In this document: positions 44,901 through 54,316 of the stretch, in pieces | Layout: each line of letters begins with the position of its first letter | Numbering within the stretch: the first letter of the stretch is position 1 | Assembly: GCA_021776335.1 (NCBI GenBank) | Contig: JAJFGB010000007.1 | Coordinates: 496,001 to 560,000, forward strand | Origin: Hyphococcus sp. | Lineage (GTDB): Bacteria > Pseudomonadota > Alphaproteobacteria > Caulobacterales > Parvularculaceae | DNA: 64,000 nucleotides | Direction: 5' to 3' | The notes under the pieces: model-generated | What the model saw: the letters and a program-made list of their open reading frames with translations, nothing else | Told to the model about the DNA's origin: nothing | Databases searched by the model: none | Translations under genes and position numbers: made by a program

Positions 44901-47900
44901 TCCAGCATTTTAAATGGAAGGGTTTGCCCTATGACGCGTTTAATCCGGGGGCTGTCAATCGATGCAATCAAGGACACCGCGCCACCGCCTGGGTATTTCC
45001 CCAAGGCGTAACGCTATCCTTTGCCTATCAGACCGACGACGCGACGGGTCGCGGCCGCCTTTCAAGCGTCTCTAATGGGCTTGGCCGGTCTTTGAGCTTC
45101 AGCGCCTCGCACACACCATTTTCTGTGACGGCCAGCGACGGTCGCAGCGTGACGGTTTCCTCAACGCAAACGACCCGTGCCGATGGCACTGTGATGAATT
45201 ATGAATATTCAACGCCGACCAAACTTTTTTATAATGATACGTCGGACTGGAACACAAACGGACGGCCCATGCCCTGGCCGCAGCTGACCAAAGTCTATGC
45301 GGCGTCGGATGCGGTGAACCCGCATCTGACGATCGACTATGACGAGATGTGGAAGGTAAAATCCGTCACTGATAAGAACAGTTCCAGCTGGAACTTCCAT
45401 ATTGCCGGGTCGCGCGGTTCGATCGTCGATCCGCTTGGCCATGAAAACGCCAGCTATTTCGACGACAAAGGCCGTCAAGTGCTGCAGGTCAGTGCGCTGG
45501 GCGACCGCACGGAAACCAAACATAACGGCATCGGCCTTTCCATCGAACAGCGGCAATATTTTGTCGGCGGGGTCTGCGCTAACGATATTCATTATGATGC
45601 GAAATCAATCACCGAATATCACGATGGCGACGCCACAAATCCGCCATGGTGGCAGCCGGAGCGTGAGGCGCAATTTCCGGCTGAATGCATCAATGCCAGC
45701 CCGATTGACCCAACGGATCTGATTGTCACCTCTACGGTTTATCTGACGGGTTACCCGCTGCCTTCATCGCAAACCGACGCGAAGGGCAGTGTGACGTCTT
45801 ACGAATATATCTCAAAATCCCATAGCGGCGCGACGACAAAACTCGTCTCCGCGGTCAACGGCCCCTTGGGCGAGCGCACGGAAATTACCTGGGGCGCCGC
45901 CGGTAACGGCCGGCCGACCCAGAAAAAAGTAAAAGTCTCGGCGACGCCGCTGGTCTGGGACGTCACCGACTATGGCTATACAGGGGAGCATTTTTCCAGC
46001 CGCACTATTGATCCCGGCGGCGTGAACTCAGTTACATCATTCGGTTATGATGTTGCCGGAAACGCAACCACTGTTACCGATCCCAACAGCAATGCGACGA
46101 CGATTGCCTATGATGATATGCGGCGGCTGACGCAGCTGACCCAGCCTCTGGGCGCGATCACGCAATTAAAATATGACGATGACGGCAAGGTGACCAAATC
46201 CTGCGCGGCGCTTGCGGCGACGCCCGGCGATTGCGCTGCGAGCCCGTCGAATTTTTCGGTGACAAGCTATCTTTATACGCCGACTTTCAAGGTGGCGTCG
46301 GTCACTGATCCCGATAATATTGTGACGGACTATGCCTATAATCTGCGCGACGAAGTTGATGTGGTGACGCGCTGGCTTGATGCAGCCAAGACGCAAAGCC
46401 GAGAAGAAAAATCCGTCTATGATGCGGCGGGGCAGGTTGTCAAACTGATACAGGCATGGGACGGCCCCGGCTCAACGCTTGATTGCGCTCAGATGCGAGC
46501 GGACACGGCTGCTGATCCGACGAAACTGCAACAATGCTATCGTCAGGCGACGTATAATGGCGCATCGGAACAGCTGGCGACAGTCACTGACGCCAACGGC
46601 AATGTGACGGCCTATACATATGACGAATTCGGGCGCCTTCAGAAGAACTGTTTTCCTGACAAGGTAAATGCCGGGTCTGTTTCGACGACGGATTGCGAGA
46701 CTTACGCCTATGACAAGAACGGCAACCAGACCGTCAAGGTCACGCGTCGCGGCTATAATGGCGGCGGGACGCCCACCGAGCAGATTGACTTTACTTATGA
46801 TCTGTCAAACCGTCTGACAGACCGGCAGGTGCCGGGAAATGGCAGCTTTGTCTTCACCTATGATCTTGTTGGCCGTGAGAAGACAGCGCTTCACGCGAAC
46901 CATTATAATTTGTTCAACTATGACGGCGCCGGACGCCTGCTTGATAAGAGCGAGCATGCCGCCGCGGCGACGCCGACGGCAAACGAGATCATGACCGTGA
47001 GCTATCAATATGATGCCGCGGGCAATCAGACCAAACTGACCCATCCGGACGGTTTCGCGGTAGACTTCATTTATGATGCGCTGAACCGCGTCACCGCTGC
47101 GAAGGACGGAACGCGCACCCTGGCGAGTGTTGCTTATGACCGCCAATCGCGCCGTCAGTCGGTGACCTATGATAATGGGACGTCTGCGCAATATGATTAT
47201 ACGCCTAAAGGCAATCTAACCTGCCATGACTGGAATTTGACCGGCGCTGCGCCCGCAAGCTGCAATACAGGCGCCCCTGAAATCGCCTATGACCTTGGCT
47301 TCAATGGCGTCGGACAGATGATCAGCCGCAGCGTTTCCGATCCGCTGTTGCGCTGGTCGCCGACGACGAACGAAACCGATAGCTACACACCGAACGGACT
47401 TAATCAATATACGGATGTTGACGGCGCGTCGCCGACCTATGACGGTAATGGCAATATGACCGTCGACCTTAAGGGTCAGATTTACACCTATTCGGCAGAG
47501 AACGTGCTGACCTATGTGGAGGACGCATCGCATGTGCGCCTTGGTTCCTATGTTCATAGTGCCGACGGCACCCGCCGCTATGTCAACCGGGCCGGCGTGG
47601 GAACGCGGCGGTTTTATTTCGATGGCGATCAGGAAATCCTGGAGACTGATCGCGGCGCCGGCATTTTGATCGCCACGGCGCCGATTTTGCGGCGCTATAT
47701 CCGCCTGCCGGGGAGCGTCGATGAACCCTTGCTGATGATCGATTACACGATCAACGGATCATGCACCAATACAAGCTACGCCGTGTGTGAACGCTGGGCC
47801 CACCAGAATTATCTCGGCTCTGTTGTTGCGGTGACAGATAGCGCCGGCGCGGTCACCGAGCGCCACACATATTCCCCCTACGGCGTATCGGGCGGGTCCA

Positions 47901-48535
47901 ACTCAGGGTTCCCGTTCCGGTTCACCGGGCAAAAGCTTGACGAGGCAACCGGTCTCTATTTCTACAAGGCTCGCTATTACGATCCAGAAACCGGACGCTT
48001 CCTCCAGACCGATCCCATCGGCTACGAAGATCAGATGAATCTCTATGCGTATGTCTACAATGACCCAATTAATAACGCTGACCCGACAGGACGGTGTGGC
48101 CCATGTGTATTTGCCATTCCCGCAATTCCTGCTGCTATTACAGCGGTTGTCGAAGGTGTAGTTTTAGTTGGATCAGCATTGGCTGTTGCTATAGTCGCTG
48201 ATGCAGCAATCGATCATGTTACCAATGAAGCAAGTAGCGGTGACGATGGCAGCGATGACAGCGGGGCAGATTCATCGAAGCCGGGCGATGTTAGCGCTGC
48301 ACCGCCCTATGACGACGTAAAAGGCGATGTTAAACTGCATCCCATCCCTGGTGTATCTGCCGAGGCCGGTAAGGGCGAGATTGACACCCGTCCAGATACA
48401 GGGCCAGTAGAAGACGAAGAAAAAGCACGTGCGACTGATCGGGACTTACTCGGTACTGGGCTCGAACAAGGGACTGAAACAATTAAGGAAATAATACAAC
48501 CGGACCCGACAGCCGAACCACCGACAGATCTTTAG
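41924..48535 (+). CDS. giant exported Rhs-family protein
   Basis: 2203 residues from ATG 41924 (Shine-Dalgarno GAAGGAT). Signal peptide about 1-25 ([18 protein letters not shown]). Residues about 45-210 form a transglutaminase-like domain ([48 protein letters not shown]) in which the usual catalytic Cys position is Ala/Phe. Long middle region follows, then YD repeats from about residue 1050 to 2000, and the Rhs core end [20 protein letters not shown]...DPTG (about 2020-2055). The variable tip after DPTG has a hydrophobic helix ([21 protein letters not shown]) and an acidic tail; no toxin motif recognised. The gene after it may encode immunity. Confidence 0.88.
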   Translation: MKPSYFASTLFSAGFALSAFASFGAAADDTLSTAVNGGAALQTPTSALTYYNGQSQTITAPAADTRIDALARALNYDPDLIYEHVRNHIEFTPTFGLTKGAIGALYDEAGTAFDQAQLMVELLRADNDPNTAGVQNTPASYKLGQLSLNAAEFDEWFGITNAKAACDVLADGGIPATVNGGTDCSNMSGNVSSVVMLHIWVEATIGGSNYVFDPARKIYEQIGGVGLATLKTQMGFTSSGLNAQATATLGATNGVPWASNINYTGIESYLGARANTLITWLKNNHPDAALEEIIGGRRLTPYRGPALRQTAIPDQTAVNKTWTGDLPDIYRTKVTIFVQGCGDGQTAPCPSFTYNTYADQIAGKRVALGSKEAGTGLTNKNQADVHLFIDGASVAMIARPLSQSDPVCRVQQGGIDKFMPAGGPADIKITVNAPYAANSGAYMDRVYDTLAELDEPAALILDFGDRRAGKGHDTVSEQHHEWVHPYQPADFYHDWESINPATFPGSDLPRVSSDKQRFTIAKSYLDQTAQLRRMVDGLFSARTQHHYSIGVAWSRTQTGMQVRGDVSFPSAHPCQPQILDAATSLDVVSGISANALDGDDNVSKRLAHLVISSGAMIEGSVGEQATDSPVVLNTQSRFKWASEKLSGEKFYMVTAANYAAASALVADEAYAQPYINAGYSVLMPASTNLGPGPSVGVQFASGCHEFNGICNKSYMPSNYQGGAFVAFDSSSGSGAYMVQSGSGFYGVKWLKGGGATEEFDEFDPTQLPDVMEEDYGLRAGLVDGVSLQNGQLTYQPAPDLVTGSGSFPYSLAFQRKFKAGQTRSRGLDHGWTHNLDMRASFGGDGMEALGVSSPQNAAAAITALIAADSILEAFVARRLMAFQIIQNWQREKMANNTVTLIQGNDTIQFYKLANGTFNPPAGQTGSLAQTGTRAFYVSAGNADCPVDPVAAGGTGAWGGANWSSLSVDNKTGSWWYGNVSLTYTSANGDKQTFQHFKWKGLPYDAFNPGAVNRCNQGHRATAWVFPQGVTLSFAYQTDDATGRGRLSSVSNGLGRSLSFSASHTPFSVTASDGRSVTVSSTQTTRADGTVMNYEYSTPTKLFYNDTSDWNTNGRPMPWPQLTKVYAASDAVNPHLTIDYDEMWKVKSVTDKNSSSWNFHIAGSRGSIVDPLGHENASYFDDKGRQVLQVSALGDRTETKHNGIGLSIEQRQYFVGGVCANDIHYDAKSITEYHDGDATNPPWWQPEREAQFPAECINASPIDPTDLIVTSTVYLTGYPLPSSQTDAKGSVTSYEYISKSHSGATTKLVSAVNGPLGERTEITWGAAGNGRPTQKKVKVSATPLVWDVTDYGYTGEHFSSRTIDPGGVNSVTSFGYDVAGNATTVTDPNSNATTIAYDDMRRLTQLTQPLGAITQLKYDDDGKVTKSCAALAATPGDCAASPSNFSVTSYLYTPTFKVASVTDPDNIVTDYAYNLRDEVDVVTRWLDAAKTQSREEKSVYDAAGQVVKLIQAWDGPGSTLDCAQMRADTAADPTKLQQCYRQATYNGASEQLATVTDANGNVTAYTYDEFGRLQKNCFPDKVNAGSVSTTDCETYAYDKNGNQTVKVTRRGYNGGGTPTEQIDFTYDLSNRLTDRQVPGNGSFVFTYDLVGREKTALHANHYNLFNYDGAGRLLDKSEHAAAATPTANEIMTVSYQYDAAGNQTKLTHPDGFAVDFIYDALNRVTAAKDGTRTLASVAYDRQSRRQSVTYDNGTSAQYDYTPKGNLTCHDWNLTGAAPASCNTGAPEIAYDLGFNGVGQMISRSVSDPLLRWSPTTNETDSYTPNGLNQYTDVDGASPTYDGNGNMTVDLKGQIYTYSAENVLTYVEDASHVRLGSYVHSADGTRRYVNRAGVGTRRFYFDGDQEILETDRGAGILIATAPILRRYIRLPGSVDEPLLMIDYTINGSCTNTSYAVCERWAHQNYLGSVVAVTDSAGAVTERHTYSPYGVSGGSNSGFPFRFTGQKLDEATGLYFYKARYYDPETGRFLQTDPIGYEDQMNLYAYVYNDPINNADPTGRCGPCVFAIPAIPAAITAVVEGVVLVGSALAVAIVADAAIDHVTNEASSGDDGSDDSGADSSKPGDVSAAPPYDDVKGDVKLHPIPGVSAEAGKGEIDTRPDTGPVEDEEKARATDRDLLGTGLEQGTETIKEIIQPDPTAEPPTDL

Positions 48536-48546
48536 GGTAATTGGAA

Positions 48547-49026
48547 ATGAATACTTCTGAAAAATACGCAAAACGCGCCTGCGACCTTGGAATACCGCTG
48601 GTAAGGGCTGAATCAGAAGGGCGCTATGATGATGAAATTCGCAAATATGGCGCATTCGTTCATTCATGGAATGACGAGATGCGGGATGGAACGCTGCGTC
48701 GCGAAGATGCGTTATTTGCGATGATCATCATGCATATTTGCGAATCTTATTCTGCTTATGCACGAGGCGGGATCGACGGCATTCGCGAACGATTCGATTT
48801 GTCAAGGAGAGTACTCGACCAGATCGACTTGGCGCCGGACTGGGTGTCAGTTTTGTCGAAAACGCTGGACGTAATAGAAAATGATATATTTCCTGATGTA
48901 TCAAATGTGGTGCGTCCTTTAACAACAAAGGAACGCAACTCTGCTCCAGAATATTTGATGCGATTATACATCGCGATAAATAAATACCGCATCAAAAAAG
49001 GATCAGTGGGTGGCTCTCCCGCATAG
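48547..49026 (+). CDS. candidate immunity protein for the Rhs tip
   Basis: 159 residues from ATG 48547; TTG 48541 is an alternative. Begins 11 bp after the Rhs stop. Helical, acidic, cytoplasmic, no signal. No family recognised. The position directly behind an Rhs variable tip is the classic place for an immunity gene; function is inference. Confidence 0.55.
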   Translation: MNTSEKYAKRACDLGIPLVRAESEGRYDDEIRKYGAFVHSWNDEMRDGTLRREDALFAMIIMHICESYSAYARGGIDGIRERFDLSRRVLDQIDLAPDWVSVLSKTLDVIENDIFPDVSNVVRPLTTKERNSAPEYLMRLYIAINKYRIKKGSVGGSPA

Positions 49027-49206
49027 CGACAGTCTTAACACCGCGCTCACCAAACCGAAAACAATTAGCTATTCAGCCGCTGGACTCTCCAAATAAACAC
49101 GGGGGCCAAAAGGCCCGGGTCCGGATTGTACCAGTGGGACGCCCATGACCACTGATGAGTGAGGAGCGAACCCATGGACGGGATATTGTTTGAAGACAAA
49201 ATCATA

Positions 49207-49489
49207 GCTGTCCCTACCGAAAACTATATCCTGACATATTCATGATGCAATCCGCCGAGGTGCGAAATTGCTTTGATGCGTCCACAAGTTTGAATTGATC
49301 TTGAAAAAGGGGCGTCTTTATTCAATCCGAGATGCGTACGCGTGCAATTATAGTATCGAGCATAAGCTTTCAGAACGTGGCTTAAGTGAGCCTCATCGCG
49401 AATGATCATGTGATCAAGACACTCGCGTTTTACTGAACCGATCATGCGTTCTACAAAGCCGTTTTGCCAGGGGCTCCTGAGCGCGGTCC
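49207..49489 (-). pseudogene. 3' fragment of integrase-core transposase (IS copy 2)
   Basis: Near-identical to 52675-52957 and covers only the last about 88 codons of the transposase, from SPWQNGFVER to GGLHHEYVRI plus the IS end. The upstream part has been lost at 49489. Confidence 0.85.
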
Positions 49490-49567
49490 AAAACCGCAAA
49501 CGCGGACAGTCTCAGAATTCGTACACATGCCGGATGCGAGATAGTAAGTAAAAAGTTAGGCAGAAAA

Positions 49568-50131
49568 ATGAACAAAAAAGCCGAAAATATCTACCTAAGA
49601 CGATTTAATTCTGCCGTCATTTTGGTGTATTTCGCGATCTCCTATTTGTCAGGGTTTTATATTTTGTTTTCAGTGTCGGCAGAAACGACGGTTACCAGCT
49701 TTGGTCTTGACGGTCAAAAAATAGGTCGGATTGGCGCAACTCTAGCCTTTATTTCTGCTTTAGGCCTATTGATAATACCATCTTATAGTATTTGGGGGGT
49801 AATTAATGACTTGTTTCGGTTGCGGCCGAGACTAGTAATCACGGAGACCGGATTATGGATCCGCGGGCGAATGAAGTATCCAGAAATTCCTTGGGTGGAC
49901 ATATCTAATTCGCGAATAGAAAAAGTGGATATGGGATTCTTACTGTGGCGTCAAAAAGCTCAGTATCTTTCAATAACAGTAAGAAACAGCAATCGATATC
50001 TTAGGACGATCATTTCAAATAGAAAAGAATTTCGAATTTACGCGTCTCACCTATGGTCGGATGGGAATTTAAGCGCGAATGAATTACATCAGATGATCTC
50101 CGAAAAAATAGCTGCCTCTACCGAAAACTAG
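49568..50131 (+). CDS. two-helix membrane protein with PH-like domain, altered C-terminus
   Basis: 187 residues. Two membrane helices (about 13-35 and 55-78), then a beta-rich domain resembling bacterial PH domains (PRLVITETGLWIRGRMKYPEIPW). Good start: AGGCAGAAAAATG. The last 7 codons (AASTEN and the preceding Ala region) lie in sequence matching the IS end, so the original C-terminus was replaced. Possibly an immunity gene of a former Rhs cassette; unknown otherwise. Confidence 0.6.
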   Translation: MNKKAENIYLRRFNSAVILVYFAISYLSGFYILFSVSAETTVTSFGLDGQKIGRIGATLAFISALGLLIIPSYSIWGVINDLFRLRPRLVITETGLWIRGRMKYPEIPWVDISNSRIEKVDMGFLLWRQKAQYLSITVRNSNRYLRTIISNRKEFRIYASHLWSDGNLSANELHQMISEKIAASTEN

Positions 50132-50162
50132 ATTCTCACATATTCATGATGCAATCCGCCGA
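50110..50162 (-). mobile_element. IS end remnant (copy 3)
   Basis: Matches the terminal about 50 bp of the IS (CTACCGAAAACTA, ACATATTCATGATGCAATCC, GCCGA), with a few changes relative to copies 1 and 2. It marks an old insertion or deletion between the 49568 gene and the second Rhs fragment. Confidence 0.7.
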
Positions 50163-50190
50163 TAGAGGACATTAATCGGATATCCCAGTC

Positions 50191-50247
50191 AAGGTGAATG
50201 CAGGGTCTGTTTCGACAACGGATTGCGAGACTTTCACTTACGACAAC
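50191..50247 (+). pseudogene. orphan Rhs segment upstream of the insertion
   Basis: Aligns with 46661-46720 of the giant Rhs gene. It is 5'-truncated at the IS remnant and separated from the rest of the second Rhs copy by a 102-bp insertion with an in-frame stop. Confidence 0.7.
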
Positions 50248-50349
50248 CCCGCGCGCGAAGGCGCGCACACAAAGTTCCGCCCGTTTTAAAACGTCATAGC
50301 TTTTTGCTTCCTTTCTCCGCGCGCGGTGGGTTTTAGTTTGCCGACGGGT
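50248..50349. mobile_element. 102-bp insertion in a YD repeat
   Basis: Interrupts homology to the giant Rhs gene exactly between GACAAC and GGCAAT. GC-rich ends CCGCGCGCG and CCGCGCGCGG flank an AT-richer centre. Length is a multiple of three, but it carries TAA in the Rhs frame; it is open on the minus strand. MITE-like or palindromic-element-like; not identified. Confidence 0.6.
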
Positions 50350-52344
50350 GGCAATCAGACCGTCAAGGTCACGCGTCGCGGCTATAATGGTGGCGGCGCG
50401 CCGACAGAACAGATTACTTTTACCTATGACGCATCCAATCGTTTGACCGAGCGGCTGGTGCCCGGCTCCGGTGGCGATGGCAAATTTATCTTCACCTATG
50501 ACCTTACAGACCGCCAGAAGACAGCGCTTCACGCGAACTATTATAATTTGTCCACCTATGACGGCGCCGGACGCCTGCTCGATAAGAGCGAGCATGCCGC
50601 ATCGGCCACGCCGACCGCCAGCGAAATCATGACCGTGAGCTATCACTATGATGCCGCGGGCAATCAGACCAAGCTGATCCATCCGGACGGTTTCGCGGTG
50701 GACTTTGTCTATGATGCGCTGAACCGCGTCACCGCTGCGAAAGACGGAGCGCGCACCCTGGCGAGTGTTGCTTACGACCGCCAGTCGCGCCGTCAGTCGG
50801 TGACCTATGATAATGGGACATCGGTGCAATATGATTATACGCCCCGCGGCGACCTGACGTGCCATGACTGGAACCTCACCGGGACGGCGCCGGCAAGCTG
50901 CAACACAGGCGCCCCTGAAATCGCTTATGATCTTGGTTTCAATGGCGTCGGACAGATGATCAGCCGCAGCGTTTCCGATCCGCTGTTGCGTTGGTCGCCG
51001 GCGACGAACGAAACCGATAGCTACACACCGAACGGGCTTAATCAATATACGGACATTGACGGCGCGTCGCCGACCTATGACGGCAATGGCAATATGATTG
51101 TCGACCTTAAGGGTCAGATTTACACCTATTCGGCAGAGAACGTGCTGACCTATGTGGAGGACGCATCGCATGTGCGTCTCGGCTCCTATGTTCATAATGC
51201 CGACGGCACCCGTCGTTATGTCAATCGGGCCGGCGTGGGTACGCGGCGGTTCTATTTCGATGGCGATCAGGAAATCCTGGAGACTGATCGCGGTGCCGGC
51301 ATTTTGATCGCCACGGCGCCGGTTTTGCGGCGCTATATCCGCCTGCCGGGGAGCGTCGATGAACCCTTGCTGATGATCGATTACACGATCAACGGATCAT
51401 GCACCAATACAAGCTACGCCGTGTGTGAACGCTGGGCCCACCAGAATTATCTCGGCTCTGTCGTTGCGGTGACGGACAGCGCCGGCGCGGTCACCGAGCG
51501 CCACACATATTCCCCCTACGGCGTATCGGGCGGGTCCAACTCAGGCTTTCCGTTCCGCTTTACCGGGCAAAAGCTCGATGAGGCGACGGGGCTCTATTTT
51601 TACAAGGCCCGCTATTACGATCCGGAAACCGGGAGGTTCATGCAGACCGATCCAATCGGCTACGAAGATCAGATGAATTTGTATGCCTATGTCGCAAATG
51701 ATCCGGTGAATGGAATTGATCCGACTGGGATGTGCCGACCTCCACACTGTCCTACATTAGAAGACGCAAAGAGTTTTGGAAGAGGGACTGTGGAGGGCCT
51801 CAAGGGCATGTACACAGCCTATAAGCTGTCGCAAGATATTAAAAACGGTGATGCAAGGGCGATATGGATTGCAGCAGGAATGTCATTGGCCGTTGATGCG
51901 GCTCGATTGGACAAAAGTACGGCAGCAGAACTTTCTATAAAATCCCTTGGCAATAACCTCCCTCGGGTTCTGGGGAGAACAGCAGGAGGCTCAGCCTCAT
52001 CCATAGTTGGTTCGAAAGGAGCCGGACTGATTCTTGGAAAGCTTGGAGCGGGTAAATTCACCACATCGGTGGCAGGCCTTAGTGTCGGTGCAACCAATTT
52101 TTCGTCTGGTCAAATTGCTGCAGCTACAATAGGATTAGGTGGATTGCACGATAGTATTTCAGAAGCAGGCTTTGATCCAAATAAACTTTCCGCCAGTATG
52201 CTCGCTGACAGCGCTATTGTGTCTGCTACCGGTGGAGACCTAAGCTTTAACGCTGAGACAGGTACAATTACAGCACGGTTACCCTCCACGACTGGTAGTC
52301 GAATTGGGGAGACCATCACATTAGGCACATTAAAAAAAGAGTAG
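50326..52344 (+). CDS. orphan Rhs C-terminal module
   Basis: 672 residues from the first possible start after the insertion (GTG 50326); no clear Shine-Dalgarno, so it may be silent until recombined. Residues about 10-470 are nearly the same as the end of the giant Rhs (YD repeats and core end [20 protein letters not shown]...DPTG). The tip after DPTG is different: a helical start, then Gly/Ala/Ser-rich hydrophobic sequence. No signal peptide. It is a displaced tip cassette that could swap into the main gene by homologous recombination. Confidence 0.75.
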   Translation: MGFSLPTGGNQTVKVTRRGYNGGGAPTEQITFTYDASNRLTERLVPGSGGDGKFIFTYDLTDRQKTALHANYYNLSTYDGAGRLLDKSEHAASATPTASEIMTVSYHYDAAGNQTKLIHPDGFAVDFVYDALNRVTAAKDGARTLASVAYDRQSRRQSVTYDNGTSVQYDYTPRGDLTCHDWNLTGTAPASCNTGAPEIAYDLGFNGVGQMISRSVSDPLLRWSPATNETDSYTPNGLNQYTDIDGASPTYDGNGNMIVDLKGQIYTYSAENVLTYVEDASHVRLGSYVHNADGTRRYVNRAGVGTRRFYFDGDQEILETDRGAGILIATAPVLRRYIRLPGSVDEPLLMIDYTINGSCTNTSYAVCERWAHQNYLGSVVAVTDSAGAVTERHTYSPYGVSGGSNSGFPFRFTGQKLDEATGLYFYKARYYDPETGRFMQTDPIGYEDQMNLYAYVANDPVNGIDPTGMCRPPHCPTLEDAKSFGRGTVEGLKGMYTAYKLSQDIKNGDARAIWIAAGMSLAVDAARLDKSTAAELSIKSLGNNLPRVLGRTAGGSASSIVGSKGAGLILGKLGAGKFTTSVAGLSVGATNFSSGQIAAATIGLGGLHDSISEAGFDPNKLSASMLADSAIVSATGGDLSFNAETGTITARLPSTTGSRIGETITLGTLKKE

Positions 52345-52359
52345 CCTTAAGAGGGACTT

Positions 52360-52536
52360 ATGAAGCCATCAAATATTTCAGCCATGTGGGGGGGGGGGAC
52401 TTTTCTGTTACTCACCATCGCATTTTTCTTGATGTTGATTCTTCCATTTGATTGGGGTGTGTCGATAATTTTTGCGGGGGTCCTTGTTTTTGTTGGCTTG
52501 GGGCTGATGACGTACCTGACAATTAAAAGCAAGTAG
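52360..52536 (+). CDS. 58-residue membrane protein with G11 tract
   Basis: Starts 15 bp after the orphan Rhs stop with Shine-Dalgarno AGAGGGA. Two membrane helices (FLLLTIAFFLMLILPF and VSIIFAGVLVFVGLGLM). Codons 10-13 are formed by T followed by 11 G, so a one-base slip would shut the gene. Position suggests the immunity gene of the orphan tip; membrane location would fit a membrane-active toxin tip (inference). Confidence 0.5.
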   Translation: MKPSNISAMWGGGTFLLLTIAFFLMLILPFDWGVSIIFAGVLVFVGLGLMTYLTIKSK

Positions 52537-52674
52537 CAGCGGCCTTCGACTGTAGGGTGCATTAAGCGAAGCGCAATGCACCATTGCGCTTTCTGCGTGG
52601 CTTGCGACTTGGTATCGTTTTGCAATGCCAAATTACCGACGCTTGATTGTTCCGGGGCCGGCGTAGGACGATCG

Positions 52675-53699
52675 GCTGTCCCTACCGAAAACTATATCCT
52701 GACATATTCATGATGCAATCCGCCGAGGTGCGAAATTGCTTTGATGCGTCCACAAGTTTGAATTGATCTTGAAAAAGGGGCGTCTTTGCTCAATCCGAGA
52801 TGCGTACGCGCGCAATTATAGTATCGAGCATAAGCTTTTAGAACGCGGCGCAAGTGAGCCTCATCGCGAATGATCATGTGATCAAGACATTCGCGTTTTA
52901 CTGAATCGATCACGCGTTCGACAAAGCCGTTTTGCCAGGGGGTTCTGAACGCGGTCGGACCATCACGGATACTCAAGGTAGCAAGTTGTTTCTTGAACGC
53001 TGCCCCGTAAATAGAGTCATTGTCACGGATGAGAGTTTTAGGCGCGCTATCCCAAGGGAAAGCTTCGGTTATTTGCCGCGCAGCCCATTCCGCTGTGGGA
53101 TTCGCGGTTACTCCGATATGGAGCAATTTGCGCCGACCATGCCCGAGAATGACAAAAGCATAAAGCAGCTTAAAACCAATAGTCGGAACAATGAGAAAGT
53201 CGCAAGAGGCAACTCCATCCGCATGATTGCACAGAAATGTCTTCCAAGTTTGTGATGGCGGCAGGCGTTGTTTCGTTATGTATTTTGCGACTGTCGATTG
53301 AGCGATGTTAATCCCAAGCATCATCAACTCGCCGTGAATGCGTGGCGCGCCCCACAACGGATTGGCGAGGCTCATTTCGCGAATGAGGTCGCGGATTTCC
53401 TTTGAGACTTTCGGTCTGCCGCAACGCGGCCGAGACTTCCAACGCCACAAAGCTTTAAAGCCCATTCGATGCCATCGAATGACAGTTTCGGGCCGAACAA
53501 TATGGATTGCCGCTAAAACGACGGGAAAGAATCGGTAGATCATGGCGAATAACAGGCGATCAAGGCAGGTCAGTGTTAGCTGTTGCGGTGCACGCCGGCG
53601 CAAAATGACGATCTGCTGGCGCAATGCGGCATTCTCGGCTTCGAGCGCAGCGCGTGATTTGAGAATCGAATAAGAAAATGCCAGAAGAATTTTGAACCA
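52675..53699 (-). mobile_element. insertion sequence with integrase-core transposase (copy 1)
   Basis: The transposase-end boundary is defined by homology with copies at 49207 and 50110 (starts GCTGTCCCTACCGAAAAC). The other end is not defined by homology; coding similarity reaches at least 53699. I could not find convincing terminal inverted repeats or target duplication. Confidence 0.65.
52692..53624 (-). CDS. DDE integrase-core (rve) transposase
   Basis: 310 residues counting from TTG 53624; family-like sequence (ALEAENAALRQQIVILRRR) continues in frame upstream to about 53699 with no ATG, so the true start is unclear (TTG 53624, CTG 53684 or a frameshift). HTH (RCGRPKVSKEIRDLIREM, WGAPRIHGELM), then catalytic core: Asp in SCDFL, Asp in IRDNDS, Glu in NGFVERVI. 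IS3/IS481-like class. The C-terminus EYVRI* lies at the IS end. Confidence 0.8.
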   Translation of the reverse strand: MRQQIVILRRRAPQQLTLTCLDRLLFAMIYRFFPVVLAAIHIVRPETVIRWHRMGFKALWRWKSRPRCGRPKVSKEIRDLIREMSLANPLWGAPRIHGELMMLGINIAQSTVAKYITKQRLPPSQTWKTFLCNHADGVASCDFLIVPTIGFKLLYAFVILGHGRRKLLHIGVTANPTAEWAARQITEAFPWDSAPKTLIRDNDSIYGAAFKKQLATLSIRDGPTAFRTPWQNGFVERVIDSVKRECLDHMIIRDEAHLRRVLKAYARYYNCARTHLGLSKDAPFSRSIQTCGRIKAISHLGGLHHEYVRI

Positions 53700-53811
53700 A
53701 GACCATATTATTGGAGCATCGCTTGGTCGCGTTTTGGTTACAAGCCGCCCAAGTAAAATTGCGCCGCCGGCGTGATCGTCGAACCAACTGATCGTTTACG
53801 GTATTTTTCGC

Positions 53812-53985
53812 TGGGTCACATTTGGATACCAAAGTAATGCAAAAAACACGTACTCCGCTCCTAATTTGCATTCATGACCAGACCTACTGATTTGTGAACA
53901 GTGGGTCACAGGGCCTATTTGCGCTGAACAACTGATTCATTTCCAGTAGGCTTCAACACTATTTCTGGGTAACAGATGGGTAACA
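53812..53985. promoter_or_regulatory. putative integrase arm-type sites, right end
   Basis: TGGGTCACA at 53812 and 53902, TGGGTAACA at 53966 and 53977 (11-bp period). Same 9-mers as at the left end, inside the island and 100-280 bp from the attachment core. No gene lies in 53700-54088. Confidence 0.6.
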
Positions 53986-54088
53986 TACCCCTGCGATTGG
54001 GGGCGATTTCTGTGGACAGAGAGAGACACCACATGTAATGAAAACAATGGCTTGAGACGTGTAGAGATGATCAGAAACAGGCGGTTTA

Positions 54089-54135
54089 GACTTTTAATCA
54101 GTAGGTCGATGGTTCGAATCCATCAGGGCTCACCA
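54089..54135. other. right attachment core (attR) of the island
   Basis: Perfect 47-bp copy of the tRNA-Lys 3' part. It lacks the acceptor 5' strand and D-arm, so it is not a second tRNA gene. Confidence 0.9.
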
Positions 54136-54263
54136 CTAATCCAGAATATTAGCGCTACACGTTCTGCTCGAGGAGATTTGAGAGTGAATGGTGAAGTTTG
54201 GTTGATCAGAGCCCCGCTTCTCTGATGCACGTGCTGGCCTTTCTTGTTTCATGTTTTTGCAGC

Positions 54264-54295
54264 AAAAAGCCGGCGCGCCGCAGTGGCGCGCCGGC
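54264..54295 (-). terminator. Rho-independent terminator of desaturase gene
   Basis: Perfect 11-bp stem GCCGGCGCGCC / GGCGCGCCGGC with loop of 5; on the minus strand it is followed by TTTTT. Lies 22 bp past the desaturase stop. Confidence 0.85.
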
Positions 54296-54316
54296 GGTTT
54301 GACAAAGCGGTAATAA

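Larger units (their letters stand above)
11494..54135. mobile_element. 42.6-kb genomic island in tRNA-Lys
   Basis: Bounded by perfect 47-bp direct repeats (11494-11540, 54089-54135) of the tRNA-Lys 3' half. The tyrosine integrase lies 124 bp inside the left end, and copies of the 9-mer TGGGTMACA flank both cores as expected for arm-type integrase sites. Contents: phage/plasmid-like regulators, recombinase-ParB genes, candidate defence genes, a complete-looking T2SS operon, Rhs proteins and IS debris. A second, broken integrase at 29331 and other repeats indicate that it is composite. No relaxase, conjugation or capsid genes are visible, so it is not obviously self-transmissible. Confidence 0.85.

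Noticed and set aside
50128-51195. 355-codon minus-strand frame over the orphan Rhs
   Set aside because: Antisense to clear YD repeats. Same kind of mirror frame appears opposite the giant Rhs gene; it comes from codon bias.
54089-54135. A second tRNA-Lys gene
   Set aside because: Only the 3' 47 bases are present; no acceptor 5' strand or D-arm. It is the attachment-site copy.
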